11,290 nt of DNA from Pseudomonadota bacterium (GTDB lineage: Bacteria > Pseudomonadota > Gammaproteobacteria > Xanthomonadales > Xanthomonadaceae): positions 1 to 11,290 of the forward strand of contig JAFAFF010000302.1 in NCBI GenBank assembly GCA_023423605.1, given 5' to 3'. A program made the translations under genes and the position numbers. The notes below the pieces were generated by a model, which searched no databases, was not told the DNA's origin, and saw only the letters and a program-made list of their open reading frames with translations. This document shows, piece after piece, positions 1 through 7,440 of this stretch (position 1 is its first letter; every line of letters begins with the position of its first letter).

Positions 1-520
1 GCACCGCCGGCAGCGGATAGACGCGGAAACCGCACATGGAATCGCGCAGGTGCAGCGACAGCGTGTTGATCCATACCCAGACATGCGCGAAGTAACGGCC
101 ATACAGGCGGATCTTCGGCACGGTTTCGTCGTAGGCGGGAATGCCGCAGATCACCGCATCCGGATGGGCCTGCGACAGCGCCAGGAACCGCCCCAGCTCA
201 CGCGTGTCGTGCTGGCCATCGGCATCGATCTGCAGCGCGTGGGTGTAGCCAAGGCGGGCTGCCTCGGCGAAGCCTGCCAGCATCGCCCCGCCCTTGCCCT
301 GGTTGCTGTCCAGCCGCAACAGCGCCACACCCTGCTGCCGCGACAGTTCCCGCAGCGCGTCGGCACAGGGCGCGTGCGAACCATCGTCCACCAGCAGGCA
401 GGGCAGGCCGGCGGCGCGCACACCGTCGACAACCTTGCCGATCGCATGTTCGTGATCGTACACGGGGATGACCACCAGCAGGGCGTGGTCGGACGGTCGG
501 GTCAGGTTCTCAATCGGCAT
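1..520 (-). CDS. Family 2 glycosyltransferase of the APE cluster (partial, 3' end outside window)
   Basis: I translated 173 codons from the ATG at 520; the reading frame leaves the window with no stop. The N-terminus is a GT-A fold of family GT2 (dolichyl-phosphate-mannose-synthase-like). It shows LLVVIPVYDHE near residues 14-24, the nucleotide-sugar motif LVDDGS at about 57-62, a QGKGGAM loop near 94-100, and the DADG metal-binding motif at about 120-123, followed by QHD. A MCGFRVYP segment near the window edge is typical of this family. The gene overlaps the end of the ligase-dehydratase gene by 11 bp, so it is translationally coupled to the pigment operon. In APE clusters a glycosyltransferase at this place (apeJ-like) is thought to act in building the lipid-linked head group. 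Some homologues carry a fused acyltransferase domain downstream, which cannot be tested here. The acceptor and sugar are unknown. Confidence 0.9.
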   Translation of the reverse strand, partial: MPIENLTRPSDHALLVVIPVYDHEHAIGKVVDGVRAAGLPCLLVDDGSHAPCADALRELSRQQGVALLRLDSNQGKGGAMLAGFAEAARLGYTHALQIDADGQHDTRELGRFLALSQAHPDAVICGIPAYDETVPKIRLYGRYFAHVWVWINTLSLHLRDSMCGFRVYPLPAV

Positions 521-2210
521 CGGCGAACAGTACTTTGCCACTGGCATGAACGCCGTGATCGGAGGTGAAGCGGAATGCCAGCACCTGCCGGGCGTCATCC
601 CACTGCAGGTGCAGCCGCAGCAGGTATCCCGGGCGGGCCAGGTGCTGGAACTTGACGGCCTCCATGCGCAGGAACCGCGGCGGCATCATGAAGACCTGGC
701 GCGCGAGGGCGATCGCCCAGTCCACCTGCGCGACGCCAGGCAGCACCGCCACGTCCGGGAAGTGGCCATCGAACACCCGCAGGCCTGGCGTCAGCGACAG
801 GTCAAGTACGGCCGAAGCCGGCCCGCGCGACAGCCAGCGCACCGGCGGCAGGTCTGCCTGGAACAGCGCGGCGAGCGCGGCCAGCGGGACCTTGCCCTGG
901 GCGTTGAATGGCAGCGCCGGCACCAGCCGCCAACGGCGCGGGCGAGTGACCGCATCGTGGCTGGCGGCCAGCGTTTCGCCCAGGCGGCGGGTAAGCAGGC
1001 GACGCTCGGCATCATCGGCCTGCAGCATGTCCGGCTGGGTGGGCACCACCACCGCGGCCAGCTGGTCGCGCTGGCCGGGCAGCACCAGCACGCGCACATC
1101 CTGCACGGCCGGATCCGCCTGCAGCGCGCGTTCCAGCGCATCCAGGGAAACCCTGCGCTCTTCGATCTTGACGATCCGGTCGGCACGCCCCAGCACGCGG
1201 AATCCCCCTTCGACAGCTTCGGCACGGTCCGCCGTGCGCCACCAGCCGGCGTGTTCGAGGTGCGCGGAAGCCACCGCCAGCTGGCCGTCGTCGATGCACC
1301 AGCGTACGCCGGGCAATGGCTGCCACGGCGGCGGCGCTGCCCCCTCGCTGCGCCGCCATGCGATACCGCCGGTCTCGCTGCTGCCGAAGATTTCAATCGG
1401 CGCGCTGCCCAGCAACGCGCGCGCGCGCACGGCGGCATCGGCCGGCAACGGGCCACCGGAAGAGAACACCGCGCGCAGATTGCCGCGTGCCGCAGCCCAG
1501 TCCAGCTGCACCGGCAACCGTTTCAGGTGCGCCGGGGTGGCCACCAGCACGGCAGGCGCCTGCGCCAGCGCGACTACCAGGTCTTCATGGAAGAAACGGC
1601 GTGGCTGGATCGCGCGGCCGGCGGCCAGCGGCCACAGCACCCGGAACAGCAGACCGTAGATGTGCTGGTGGGAAACCGTGCCGTGTATCCGGACACCGTC
1701 GAGCGGGGCGCCAAAGGCCTGTTCCAGCGCCTCCACTTCGCGCGCCAGCTGTGCCAACCGCTTCTCCATGGGGGCCGGTTCGCCGGTGCTGCCCGAAGTG
1801 AACACCACCAGCCTGCACGCCTGCTCGTCCAGCTCCACGCCGCTGCCCGCACACACCCCGGACGCCGCCTCGGCCAGCGCCAGCGGCTGCCAGGCCGCAT
1901 CGATGTCCCCCGCATAGCCGGCCACGTGCGTGCGCAGCGATGCCAGCGTGGCCGGCAGGTTGTCGGCGGGAAGGAACACGCGCTTGCCGGCGGCCCAGGC
2001 ACCGAACAGTGCGGCGGCGAAGGCCAGCGCGTCGTCGAAATACAGGGCCCAGTCCTTTCCCGGCACGTCGGCAAAGGCAACGCGCCAGCGTTCCACCCGC
2101 GCCAGCAGCGCTGCATGGTCCAGCGGTTCTCCTTCCAGCACCCCCACCATGCGGCCTGCGACAGGCATGCCCGGCAGGCGATGCAGCGCGATCCACTCAG
2201 CCATGCCCAT
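510..2210 (-). CDS. AMP-forming aryl/acyl ligase fused to a FabA/FabZ-like dehydratase domain (APE biosynthesis)
   Basis: The protein has 566 residues. Residues about 1-450 are an ANL-superfamily adenylating enzyme. It has a P-loop TSGSTGEP at 138-145, IFGSSETGG at 274-282, WWRTAD at 323-328, GRADRIVK at 341-348 and the C-terminal catalytic Lys440 in NAQGK. Residues about 455-566 form a hotdog domain with GHFP (His483), a VLPGV turn at 489-493 and Asp498, as in FabA/FabZ-like APE dehydratases. In the E. coli-type APE cluster these functions are separate genes (apeH-like and apeI-like), so this is a fusion. By family knowledge, the ligase half activates an aryl acid (3- or 4-hydroxybenzoate) and loads it on an ACP, and the hotdog half dehydrates 3-hydroxyacyl-ACP. 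The A3 loop lacks its usual Lys directly after GEP; Lys150 lies a few residues on. The ATG at 2210 has AAGG upstream and overlaps the preceding gene by 14 bp; a second in-frame ATG lies at 2204. Confidence 0.92.
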   Translation of the reverse strand: MGMAEWIALHRLPGMPVAGRMVGVLEGEPLDHAALLARVERWRVAFADVPGKDWALYFDDALAFAAALFGAWAAGKRVFLPADNLPATLASLRTHVAGYAGDIDAAWQPLALAEAASGVCAGSGVELDEQACRLVVFTSGSTGEPAPMEKRLAQLAREVEALEQAFGAPLDGVRIHGTVSHQHIYGLLFRVLWPLAAGRAIQPRRFFHEDLVVALAQAPAVLVATPAHLKRLPVQLDWAAARGNLRAVFSSGGPLPADAAVRARALLGSAPIEIFGSSETGGIAWRRSEGAAPPPWQPLPGVRWCIDDGQLAVASAHLEHAGWWRTADRAEAVEGGFRVLGRADRIVKIEERRVSLDALERALQADPAVQDVRVLVLPGQRDQLAAVVVPTQPDMLQADDAERRLLTRRLGETLAASHDAVTRPRRWRLVPALPFNAQGKVPLAALAALFQADLPPVRWLSRGPASAVLDLSLTPGLRVFDGHFPDVAVLPGVAQVDWAIALARQVFMMPPRFLRMEAVKFQHLARPGYLLRLHLQWDDARQVLAFRFTSDHGVHASGKVLFADAD

Positions 2211-2748
2211 GCGCCGCCTTGTGTCGCCGCCGCACCAACCATTCGCCGCTGTACAGCATGCCCATCAGCAGGTACGCCAGCAGCCCGTTGTACAGGGCCC
2301 AGACGGCTTCGGACGCCCACAGCGCAGTGCCCAGGGCAATGCTTCCGTTGACCACGAAGAAGCCGCACCACAGCTGGGTCACCCTGCGCGTATAGGCGAT
2401 CGCCGCCGGCGGCAGGCACGCATCCTGCGCACGCGCGATGCGCTCGACCACGGTGGGCGGCCAGCGCAGGCTGGCGGCGAAGGTCGCCAGCAGCACCGCA
2501 TTGACCAGCGCCGGATACAGTTTCAGCGGCAGCGCCGCATTGCCCAGCAGGGCGACCGATGCCAGCACGCAGGTACCGGCAGCCGCCCAGATCCACAGCC
2601 GCTCACGGGTGCCCAGCGCGCGCAGCAACGCCATGCCGAACAGCAGCAGGGACAACCAGCGCGGCTCGAAACGGCCCATCGCCAGGTACATCGCCAACGG
2701 ATAGGCCAGCGATACGCCGACCAGCACGCCCCTGCGTACAGACACCAC
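2197..2748 (-). CDS. COG4648-type predicted membrane protein of the APE cluster
   Basis: The product has 183 residues and about five or six hydrophobic spans, near residues 7-24, 31-46, 51-68, 78-94, 124-143 and 149-168. The segment LYPALVNAVLLATFAASL followed by PPTVVERIAR, and the later LWCGFFVVNGSIA, are hallmarks I associate with the COG4648 protein that sits between the ACP and ligase genes in APE clusters (apeG-like). Its biochemical role is not established; an inner-membrane accessory role in assembly or transfer of the polyene lipid is inferred from context alone. It starts at GTG 2748, 21 bases after the second ACP gene; a second GTG follows directly at 2745. No strong Shine-Dalgarno sequence is visible, so translation may depend on the upstream gene. 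Its stop overlaps the start of the ligase gene. Confidence 0.87.
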   Translation of the reverse strand: MVSVRRGVLVGVSLAYPLAMYLAMGRFEPRWLSLLLFGMALLRALGTRERLWIWAAAGTCVLASVALLGNAALPLKLYPALVNAVLLATFAASLRWPPTVVERIARAQDACLPPAAIAYTRRVTQLWCGFFVVNGSIALGTALWASEAVWALYNGLLAYLLMGMLYSGEWLVRRRHKAAHGHG

Positions 2749-2769
2749 GACAGGCCCCGGCGCGCGCGG

Positions 2770-3027
2770 TCAGGCGGCCGCCTGGCCAGGCAGCAGCCCA
2801 TGCACGACATCTACCACGTCCTGCACGGTGCGTACGGACTTGAAGGCGTCCGGCTGCAGGTTGCGGCCCAGCAGCGGTTTCAGCTGCACGATCAGGTCCA
2901 CCGCGTCGATGCTGTCGATGTCCAGATCGTCGTGCAGCCGCGCCGTGGGCGCGACCAGGGCACGGTCGATCTCGAAACTGTCGGTCAGCAGGCCGGCGAT
3001 GTGGTCGAAAAGTTCGGTCTTGGTCAT
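2770..3027 (-). CDS. Acyl carrier protein 2 (APE cluster)
   Basis: This is an 85-residue acidic helical protein with the phosphopantetheine attachment motif LDIDSIDAVDL; the modified serine is Ser39. Length and layout match a type II ACP. It lies 12 bases after the first ACP gene, and the pair corresponds to the two adjacent ACPs (apeE/apeF-like) of APE clusters. In those pathways the two ACPs carry the aryl starter or the growing polyene, but which one does which here cannot be read from sequence. The ATG at 3027 is the only sensible start. There is no obvious Shine-Dalgarno sequence in the short gap, which suggests coupling to the upstream gene. Confidence 0.94.
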   Translation of the reverse strand: MTKTELFDHIAGLLTDSFEIDRALVAPTARLHDDLDIDSIDAVDLIVQLKPLLGRNLQPDAFKSVRTVQDVVDVVHGLLPGQAAA

Positions 3028-3039
3028 GGCGATGGCGGG

Positions 3040-3297
3040 TCAGGCGCGGTGGGCGGCGACGAATCCGGCCAGTGCCTGCACGCTGCCGAAATGACGGCGC
3101 GTTTCCTCCGAATCGGCGGACAGGCTCACCCCGAACCGCTTCTGCAGGGCCAGGCCAAGCTCCAGCGCATCGATTGAATCCAGGCCGAGGCCATCGCCAA
3201 ACAGGGGAGCGCTGGAGTCGATGTCGTCCGCGGAAATGTCTTCCAGCGACAACGAGGAAATGATCAGTTCCTTGATCTCGTGCTCAAGTGCCTGCAC
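3040..3297 (-). CDS. Acyl carrier protein 1 (APE cluster)
   Basis: This is an 85-residue ACP with the motif GLGLDSIDALELGL; the phosphopantetheine serine is Ser41 counted from the GTG start. I chose GTG 3297 because it has GGAGA eight bases upstream and gives the N-terminus (M)QALEHEIKELI, the usual beginning of this ACP family. An in-frame ATG at 3312 would add five residues but has no Shine-Dalgarno sequence. With the GTG start the gene overlaps the acyltransferase gene by 14 bp. It differs clearly from the second ACP (a GLGLDS versus LDIDS context), consistent with separate partners in a type II polyketide system. Confidence 0.92.
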   Translation of the reverse strand: MQALEHEIKELIISSLSLEDISADDIDSSAPLFGDGLGLDSIDALELGLALQKRFGVSLSADSEETRRHFGSVQALAGFVAAHRA

Positions 3298-4090
3298 GGG
3301 TCGGTTCTCCATACGTTTGGAAGTAGCGGCTGAGATGGTCGGTGACGCGTCGTGCGGCCAGGGCATCCCTTCCTGCCATGCCGACTTCGTCCAGGAACGT
3401 ACCGATCGGAATGTCCTCACCGACCTCCAGCGTGACGTGGAAACGCCGCGGGGGCACACGATACCACTTCTCCCCCTTGCCCAGCGTCGGCGGCACGCAG
3501 CGGATACGTACCGGCGTGATGTCCACACGCCCGCGTACGGCAATGTTCGCCGCGCCGCGCTGCAGCCGCAGCGGCTGGCCCGGCACGCTGCGCGTCCCTT
3601 CGGGAAAGATGACCAGGCTGCCACCCTCGCGCAGGGCGGCGATGCCGGCGTCCACCAGCGCCGGGCCGCCATCGTTGACCAGGTAACCCGCGGCCCGCAC
3701 GGTGCCACGCATGAATGGATTGCGGGCCACCGCGCCCTTGATGACGCAGTCTGCATTGGGCAGCAGTGCCACCAGCAGCACCACGTCGATCAGGGTGGGA
3801 TGATTCGCCACCACCAGCAGGCCGTCGCGCCGCAGGCGCTGTGCCCCCTGGACCTGCCAGGACATCACGCCCAGCCTGCGCATCAGCGCGACATGCAGCG
3901 CGAACAGACGCTGCACCACCCGCCGCGCCAGGCGCTGGCGCCGTCGCGCGTCGCGTACCGCAAGCAGCAGCAAGGGCACCAGCACCAGAGCGAACAGCAG
4001 GCCACCGATGCCGAAGGCGAGGAAGCTCAGCGCGGTGGCGGACACCCGCCAGGCGTGGTCCAGGTGGCGCCGGACGCGCTCAGCCGGCAC
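3284..4090 (-). CDS. PlsC-like lysophospholipid-type acyltransferase (APE cluster)
   Basis: The protein has 268 residues from the GTG at 4090. An N-terminal hydrophobic anchor (about residues 17-45) is followed by the 1-acylglycerol-3-phosphate acyltransferase signature: NHPTLID at 96-102 (the HX4D catalytic pair), FPEGTRS at 162-168, and RGAANIAV near 179-185. It would work at the inner membrane, moving an acyl chain to a lipid acceptor. In APE clusters the homologous apeD-like enzyme sits between the chain-length-factor gene and the ACPs and probably helps attach the polyene or a fatty acid to the lipid moiety. GTG 4090 has GGAG eight bases upstream, overlaps the previous stop by 11 bp, and gives a typical short N-terminus before DHAWR. 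An ATG at 4114 (eight residues longer, GGAG ten bases upstream) is a fair alternative. Confidence 0.9.
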   Translation of the reverse strand: MPAERVRRHLDHAWRVSATALSFLAFGIGGLLFALVLVPLLLLAVRDARRRQRLARRVVQRLFALHVALMRRLGVMSWQVQGAQRLRRDGLLVVANHPTLIDVVLLVALLPNADCVIKGAVARNPFMRGTVRAAGYLVNDGGPALVDAGIAALREGGSLVIFPEGTRSVPGQPLRLQRGAANIAVRGRVDITPVRIRCVPPTLGKGEKWYRVPPRRFHVTLEVGEDIPIGTFLDEVGMAGRDALAARRVTDHLSRYFQTYGEPTRAGT

Positions 4091-4820
4091 GCCGCCAGCT
4101 CCAGCGCCGGCCATCCACCACGCGCTCCAGCGTCGGACCGCCGTCAAGCAGGAAACGATGCAGGTCCAGGGCATGCGGAAGCGTGCCCGGCACATCATCC
4201 GCACCGCCATCGGCCTGCCAGCGCAGGCCCAGGCGTGTGCCGCCAGCGCCTGGTGCGGCCACCCGCCAGCACCAGGCGTAGTACGCCGCCGGCTCGTCCA
4301 GGAACGCGGAATAGAGAGCGGGCAACGGCGGATCGTAGGCGACGATGCGTACTTCGGTGGCTCCATCGGCCAGCAGCGCGGCCGCTTCCACGCAGGCCGC
4401 TTCGATGGTGGCCTTGCCTGCGGCCAGCGCAAGCTGGTTGCCACGGTGGCCGCGGATGATGGAGTACAGCGCGCCGATGGCGTTATGCACCGACAGGCCG
4501 AAGGTGGTGGGCGACAACGGCTCATCGGCCACCAGCGCATGCAGCAGCTCCATCGAGCGGGCCACATCACCATGCCGGCTGGCGAACACCAGCGGTACCC
4601 CGCTGTCGGCGCCACCCTCGCCTTCGCTCCAGCAGGCGGCCTGGATGGCCATGCGCCCCAGCCGCTCGATGCGCCGGCGCTGCATGGCCGGCACTTCAGG
4701 CAGGGCCGGCGTATCCTCGCCATGTGGCAGCCATGGGCCCGAAGCCCAGCGCCGCCATTCGTCGCGGGTGGCAAGTCCGGGCGCCCAGGCAGCCCAGTCG
4801 ACGACGGAAAACTCGATCAT
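4080..4820 (-). CDS. Ketosynthase-like chain length factor (APE cluster)
   Basis: The product has 246 residues and resembles the short beta-ketoacyl synthase N-terminal family (Ketoacyl-synt_2), annotated as chain length factor. The start MIEFSVVDWAAWAPG, the VFASRHGD segment at 78-85, PLSPTTFGLSVHNAIGALYS at 101-120 and LALAAGKATIEAA at 130-142 fit this family. At the position where active ketosynthases have the nucleophilic Cys, the sequence is LAAGKA, so condensation activity is not expected. By analogy with APE systems (apeC-like) it would pair with a catalytic KS encoded further along the cluster, outside the window. It is the first recognisable gene of the operon, 138 bases after cydB. 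The ATG at 4820 has no clear Shine-Dalgarno sequence, so a leaderless or structured start is possible. Confidence 0.9.
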   Translation of the reverse strand: MIEFSVVDWAAWAPGLATRDEWRRWASGPWLPHGEDTPALPEVPAMQRRRIERLGRMAIQAACWSEGEGGADSGVPLVFASRHGDVARSMELLHALVADEPLSPTTFGLSVHNAIGALYSIIRGHRGNQLALAAGKATIEAACVEAAALLADGATEVRIVAYDPPLPALYSAFLDEPAAYYAWCWRVAAPGAGGTRLGLRWQADGGADDVPGTLPHALDLHRFLLDGGPTLERVVDGRRWSWRRAG

Positions 4821-4917
4821 TGCAGCAGACGGTGACGGCGAAGCGGCGGGGAGCCGGAGCAGCGCACGCTACCACGAGGCCGGCCGGCGGGCGTATCGCC
4901 CGGTGCCCGGAACCACC

Positions 4918-4946
4918 CGCCAGCCGGCCAGGCAAGCCGGCTGGCG
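4918..4946 (-). terminator. Hairpin between cydB and the APE operon (probable terminator)
   Basis: A perfect inverted repeat has an 11-bp arm CGCCAGCCGGC at 4918-4928, a 7-nt loop, and the complementary arm at 4936-4946. It lies 12 bases after the cydB stop. On the minus strand it is followed by GGTGGTT, a poor U-tract, so Rho-independent activity is likely but not certain. A second small hairpin (CGGGCG, loop, CGCCCG at 4888-4902) lies downstream and may belong to the APE leader. The APE promoter must lie near here unless transcription reads through from cydAB; I cannot identify it. Confidence 0.6.
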
Positions 4947-4958
4947 CCATGGGAGGCC

Positions 4959-5975
4959 TCAGTGATGGTAGCCGGCGTCGGCTTCCACCTTGCCGCGGAA
5001 TACCCGGTACGACCACGCGGTATACCCCAGGATCACCGGCAGCAGCACCACCAGTCCGACCAGCGTGAACCCCTGCGACGAGGCCGGCGCGGCGGCCTGC
5101 CAGAGGGTCATCGTCGGCGGCAGCAGATAGGGCCACATGCCCAGCACCAGGCCGGCGAAGCCGAGCACGAACAGGCCCATGCTGAGCAGGAACGGCGGCG
5201 CATCGCGACGCGGGTGCATGACGCTGCGCCAGAGCGCCACCGCGACCGCCAGGGTCAGCAACGGCACCGGCGACAGCCACCAGAAGTTGCCATCGCTGAA
5301 CCAGCGGGCCATCAAGCGCGAATCCAGGAACGGCAGCCAGCTGCTGACCAGCCCCATCGCAACGATCACCGCCACCACCAGCGGACGGGTCAGCTGGCGC
5401 GCCAGCACCTGCACCGGTCCGGTCGTCTTCAGGATCAACCAGGTGCTGCCAAGCAGCGCGTAGCCGGCCACCAGCGCGGCACCGGTAAGCATGGCGAACG
5501 GGCTGAACCAGCCGAACGGGCCGCCCTGGTAGATGCCGTCCACGATCGGCAGGCCCTCCACCAGCGCCCCCAGGATCACCCCCTGCGCGAACGTGGCCGA
5601 CAACGAGCCGATGCCGAACGCAACGCTCCACAGCCGCCGTGATCGATGCGCCTTGAAACGGAACTCGAAGGCCACGCCGCGGAACACCAGCGCGACCACC
5701 AGCAGCAGCACCGGCAGGTACAGCGCCGACAGCAGCGCCGCGTAAGCCTTCGGAAATGCCGCCAGCAGGCCCGCACCGCCCAGCACCAGCCAGGTTTCGT
5801 TGCCATCCCAGATCGGCGCGGCGGTGTTCATCATCTGGTCCAGCTGTTCCTCGTCGTGCGAGAACGGGGCAAGGATGCCGATGCCCAGCACGAAGCCATC
5901 CAGCAGCACGTACATGAGCACGCCGAAGCCGATCACCGCGAACCATGCCACCGGAAGCCAGGTCATCAGGTCCAT
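4959..5975 (-). CDS. cydB: Cytochrome bd-type quinol oxidase subunit II
   Basis: The protein has 338 residues and many membrane spans, and is one of the two large subunits of the cytochrome bd oxidase (quinol:O2 oxidoreductase) in the inner membrane. The N-terminus MDLMTWLPVAWFAVIGFGVL with YVLLDGFVLGIG near 22-33, then IWDGNETWLVLGGAGLLAAFP near 55-75, is diagnostic for CydB. The length (about 335-340) fits the cyanide-insensitive CioB branch. The ATG at 5975 starts one base after the cydA stop, with GGAGGAG inside the end of cydA serving as ribosome binding site, so the two subunits are coupled. A longer frame reaches 6062 but would overlap cydA by 86 bp without support. No small CydX-like gene follows. 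Confidence 0.96.
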   Translation of the reverse strand: MDLMTWLPVAWFAVIGFGVLMYVLLDGFVLGIGILAPFSHDEEQLDQMMNTAAPIWDGNETWLVLGGAGLLAAFPKAYAALLSALYLPVLLLVVALVFRGVAFEFRFKAHRSRRLWSVAFGIGSLSATFAQGVILGALVEGLPIVDGIYQGGPFGWFSPFAMLTGAALVAGYALLGSTWLILKTTGPVQVLARQLTRPLVVAVIVAMGLVSSWLPFLDSRLMARWFSDGNFWWLSPVPLLTLAVAVALWRSVMHPRRDAPPFLLSMGLFVLGFAGLVLGMWPYLLPPTMTLWQAAAPASSQGFTLVGLVVLLPVILGYTAWSYRVFRGKVEADAGYHH

Positions 5976-5976
5976 G

Positions 5977-7374
5977 TCAGCGCTCCTCCAGGGGTTCATC
6001 GGCGGCCGACAGCGGACGCGCCGGGGTATGGCTGCCACCTTCCAGCGACGGGCTGTCTTCATGCGGTTTCGGCCCCTGGCGCAGGATCTTCACCAGATAC
6101 CAGGTACCCCAGCCGAACACGAACGCATAACCGGCCACGTACACGCCCAGCGACAGTGCAGTCATCCATGCGCTCTGCGGGCCCACCGCGTCGGCGGTGC
6201 GCAGCAGCCCATGCACCACCCAGGGCTGGCGCCCCATCTCGGTGACGAACCAGCCTGATACCAGCGCGATGAAGCCACTGGGCAGCATCCAGTTCCAGCC
6301 ACGCAGCAGCCACGGGGAGGCCAGCAACCGCTTCCGCCACAGCTGGATCGCCGACAGCCAGGCCAGCAGCAGCATCAGCGTGCCCAGACCGACCATGATG
6401 CGGAAGGCGAAGAACACCGGCACCACCGGTGGCCGGTCGCTGGCCGGCACCGAGGTCAAGGGATCGAAGGTGCCGTCCAGCGAATGGGTCAGGATCACGC
6501 TGCCCAGCCGCGGGATGGCGACCTCGAAATCATTGCGCTGCTGGGCGGGATTGGGCAGCGCGAACACCACCAGCGGCACGCCCTCCCCTTCCTTGCCTTC
6601 ATGCCAGTGCGCTTCCATTGCCGCGATCTTCATCGGCTGGTGCTCAAGGGTGTTCAGGCCGTGCATGTCACCGGCAAGGATCTGCAGCGGCACGGTGATG
6701 GCGGCGAACACCACCGCGGCCACCAGCATGCGACGCCCTGCTTCCAGGTGCTGGCGCCGGCGCAGGTACCACGCGCCGACGCCGCCGATCACGAAGCAGG
6801 TGGTGATGAACGAGCCCAGCGCCATGTGCGTGAGGCGGTACGGGAAGGAGGGGTTGAACACCACCTGCCACCAGTCCCGTGGATGCACGATGCCATCCAC
6901 CAGTTCGTAGCCGGCCGGCGTGTGCAGCCAGCTGTTGGAAGCCAGGATCCAGAAGGTGGAAAACAGCGTACCCAGTGCCACCATGCACGTGGAGAAAAAA
7001 TGCAGGCGCGGCGATACGCGGCCCCAGCCAAACATCATCACGCCCAGGAAACTGGCTTCCAGGAAGAACGCGGTGAGTACTTCGTAGGTCAGCAGCGGTC
7101 CGATCACCGTGCCGGCGGTCTCGATCAGCCGTGGCCAGTTGGTGCCGAACTGGAACGCCATGACGATGCCGCTGACCACGCCCATGCCGAAGGACACCGC
7201 GAAGATCTTCTGCCAGAAGAAATACAGCTCGCGCCACACGGGCAACTTCGTGCGCAGCCAGCGCCATTCGATGAAGGCCAGCCAGCTGGCCGTGCCGATG
7301 GTGAAGGCGGGGAACAGCACGTGGAAACTGATGACGAATCCGAACTGGATGCGGGACAACAACAATGCGTCCAA
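5977..7374 (-). CDS. cydA: Cytochrome bd-type quinol oxidase subunit I (short Q-loop, CIO type)
   Basis: From the TTG at 7374 the protein has 465 residues. It carries the haem and quinol sites of the oxidase: His18 in ISFHVLFP (haem b595 ligand), Glu98 and Glu106 in YEVLTAFFLEA, His183 in RLTHMALGSF and Met380 in VTEMGRQPW (haem b558 ligands). The Q-loop has GDMHGL and KIAAMEAHW with Lys249 and Glu254, the equivalents of the quinol-site Lys/Glu. The segment between the Q-loop and the later helices is short, as in cyanide-insensitive oxidases (CioA). The TTG start is chosen because AGGAGG lies six bases upstream and the resulting MDALLLSRIQFGF matches family N-termini. An ATG at 7395 and the longer frame to 7530 have no Shine-Dalgarno sequence and would run through the repeat region. 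The enzyme supports low-oxygen or inhibitor-resistant respiration. Confidence 0.95.
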   Translation of the reverse strand: MDALLLSRIQFGFVISFHVLFPAFTIGTASWLAFIEWRWLRTKLPVWRELYFFWQKIFAVSFGMGVVSGIVMAFQFGTNWPRLIETAGTVIGPLLTYEVLTAFFLEASFLGVMMFGWGRVSPRLHFFSTCMVALGTLFSTFWILASNSWLHTPAGYELVDGIVHPRDWWQVVFNPSFPYRLTHMALGSFITTCFVIGGVGAWYLRRRQHLEAGRRMLVAAVVFAAITVPLQILAGDMHGLNTLEHQPMKIAAMEAHWHEGKEGEGVPLVVFALPNPAQQRNDFEVAIPRLGSVILTHSLDGTFDPLTSVPASDRPPVVPVFFAFRIMVGLGTLMLLLAWLSAIQLWRKRLLASPWLLRGWNWMLPSGFIALVSGWFVTEMGRQPWVVHGLLRTADAVGPQSAWMTALSLGVYVAGYAFVFGWGTWYLVKILRQGPKPHEDSPSLEGGSHTPARPLSAADEPLEER

Positions 7375-7380
7375 GGGACG

Positions 7381-7386
7381 CCTCCT
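7381..7386 (-). promoter_or_regulatory. Ribosome binding site of cydA
   Basis: A perfect AGGAGG (read on the minus strand) lies six bases before the TTG at 7374. It decides the cydA start in favour of this rare start codon over the upstream ATG. Confidence 0.85.
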
Positions 7387-7440
7387 GCCTGGCATGGGTG
7401 GGAATCCGCACCATTCTGGGCCGGTTTCTGTTAAGCCGGG

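Noticed and set aside
468..2351. Long plus-strand open frame (627 codons) opposite the ligase gene
   Set aside because: It is an antisense shadow produced by high GC codon bias. It has no recognisable domain and is rich in Arg, Gln and His, while the minus strand encodes a clear ligase-dehydratase.
1930..4459. Further long plus-strand frames across the ACP and acyltransferase genes
   Set aside because: They show the same antisense-shadow composition, with no Shine-Dalgarno sequence or family motif, and lie opposite well-supported genes.
4821..4958. CydX-like small gene after cydB
   Set aside because: The only ATG frame, starting in the terminator hairpin, gives an Ala/Gly/Pro/Arg-rich product without a membrane span.
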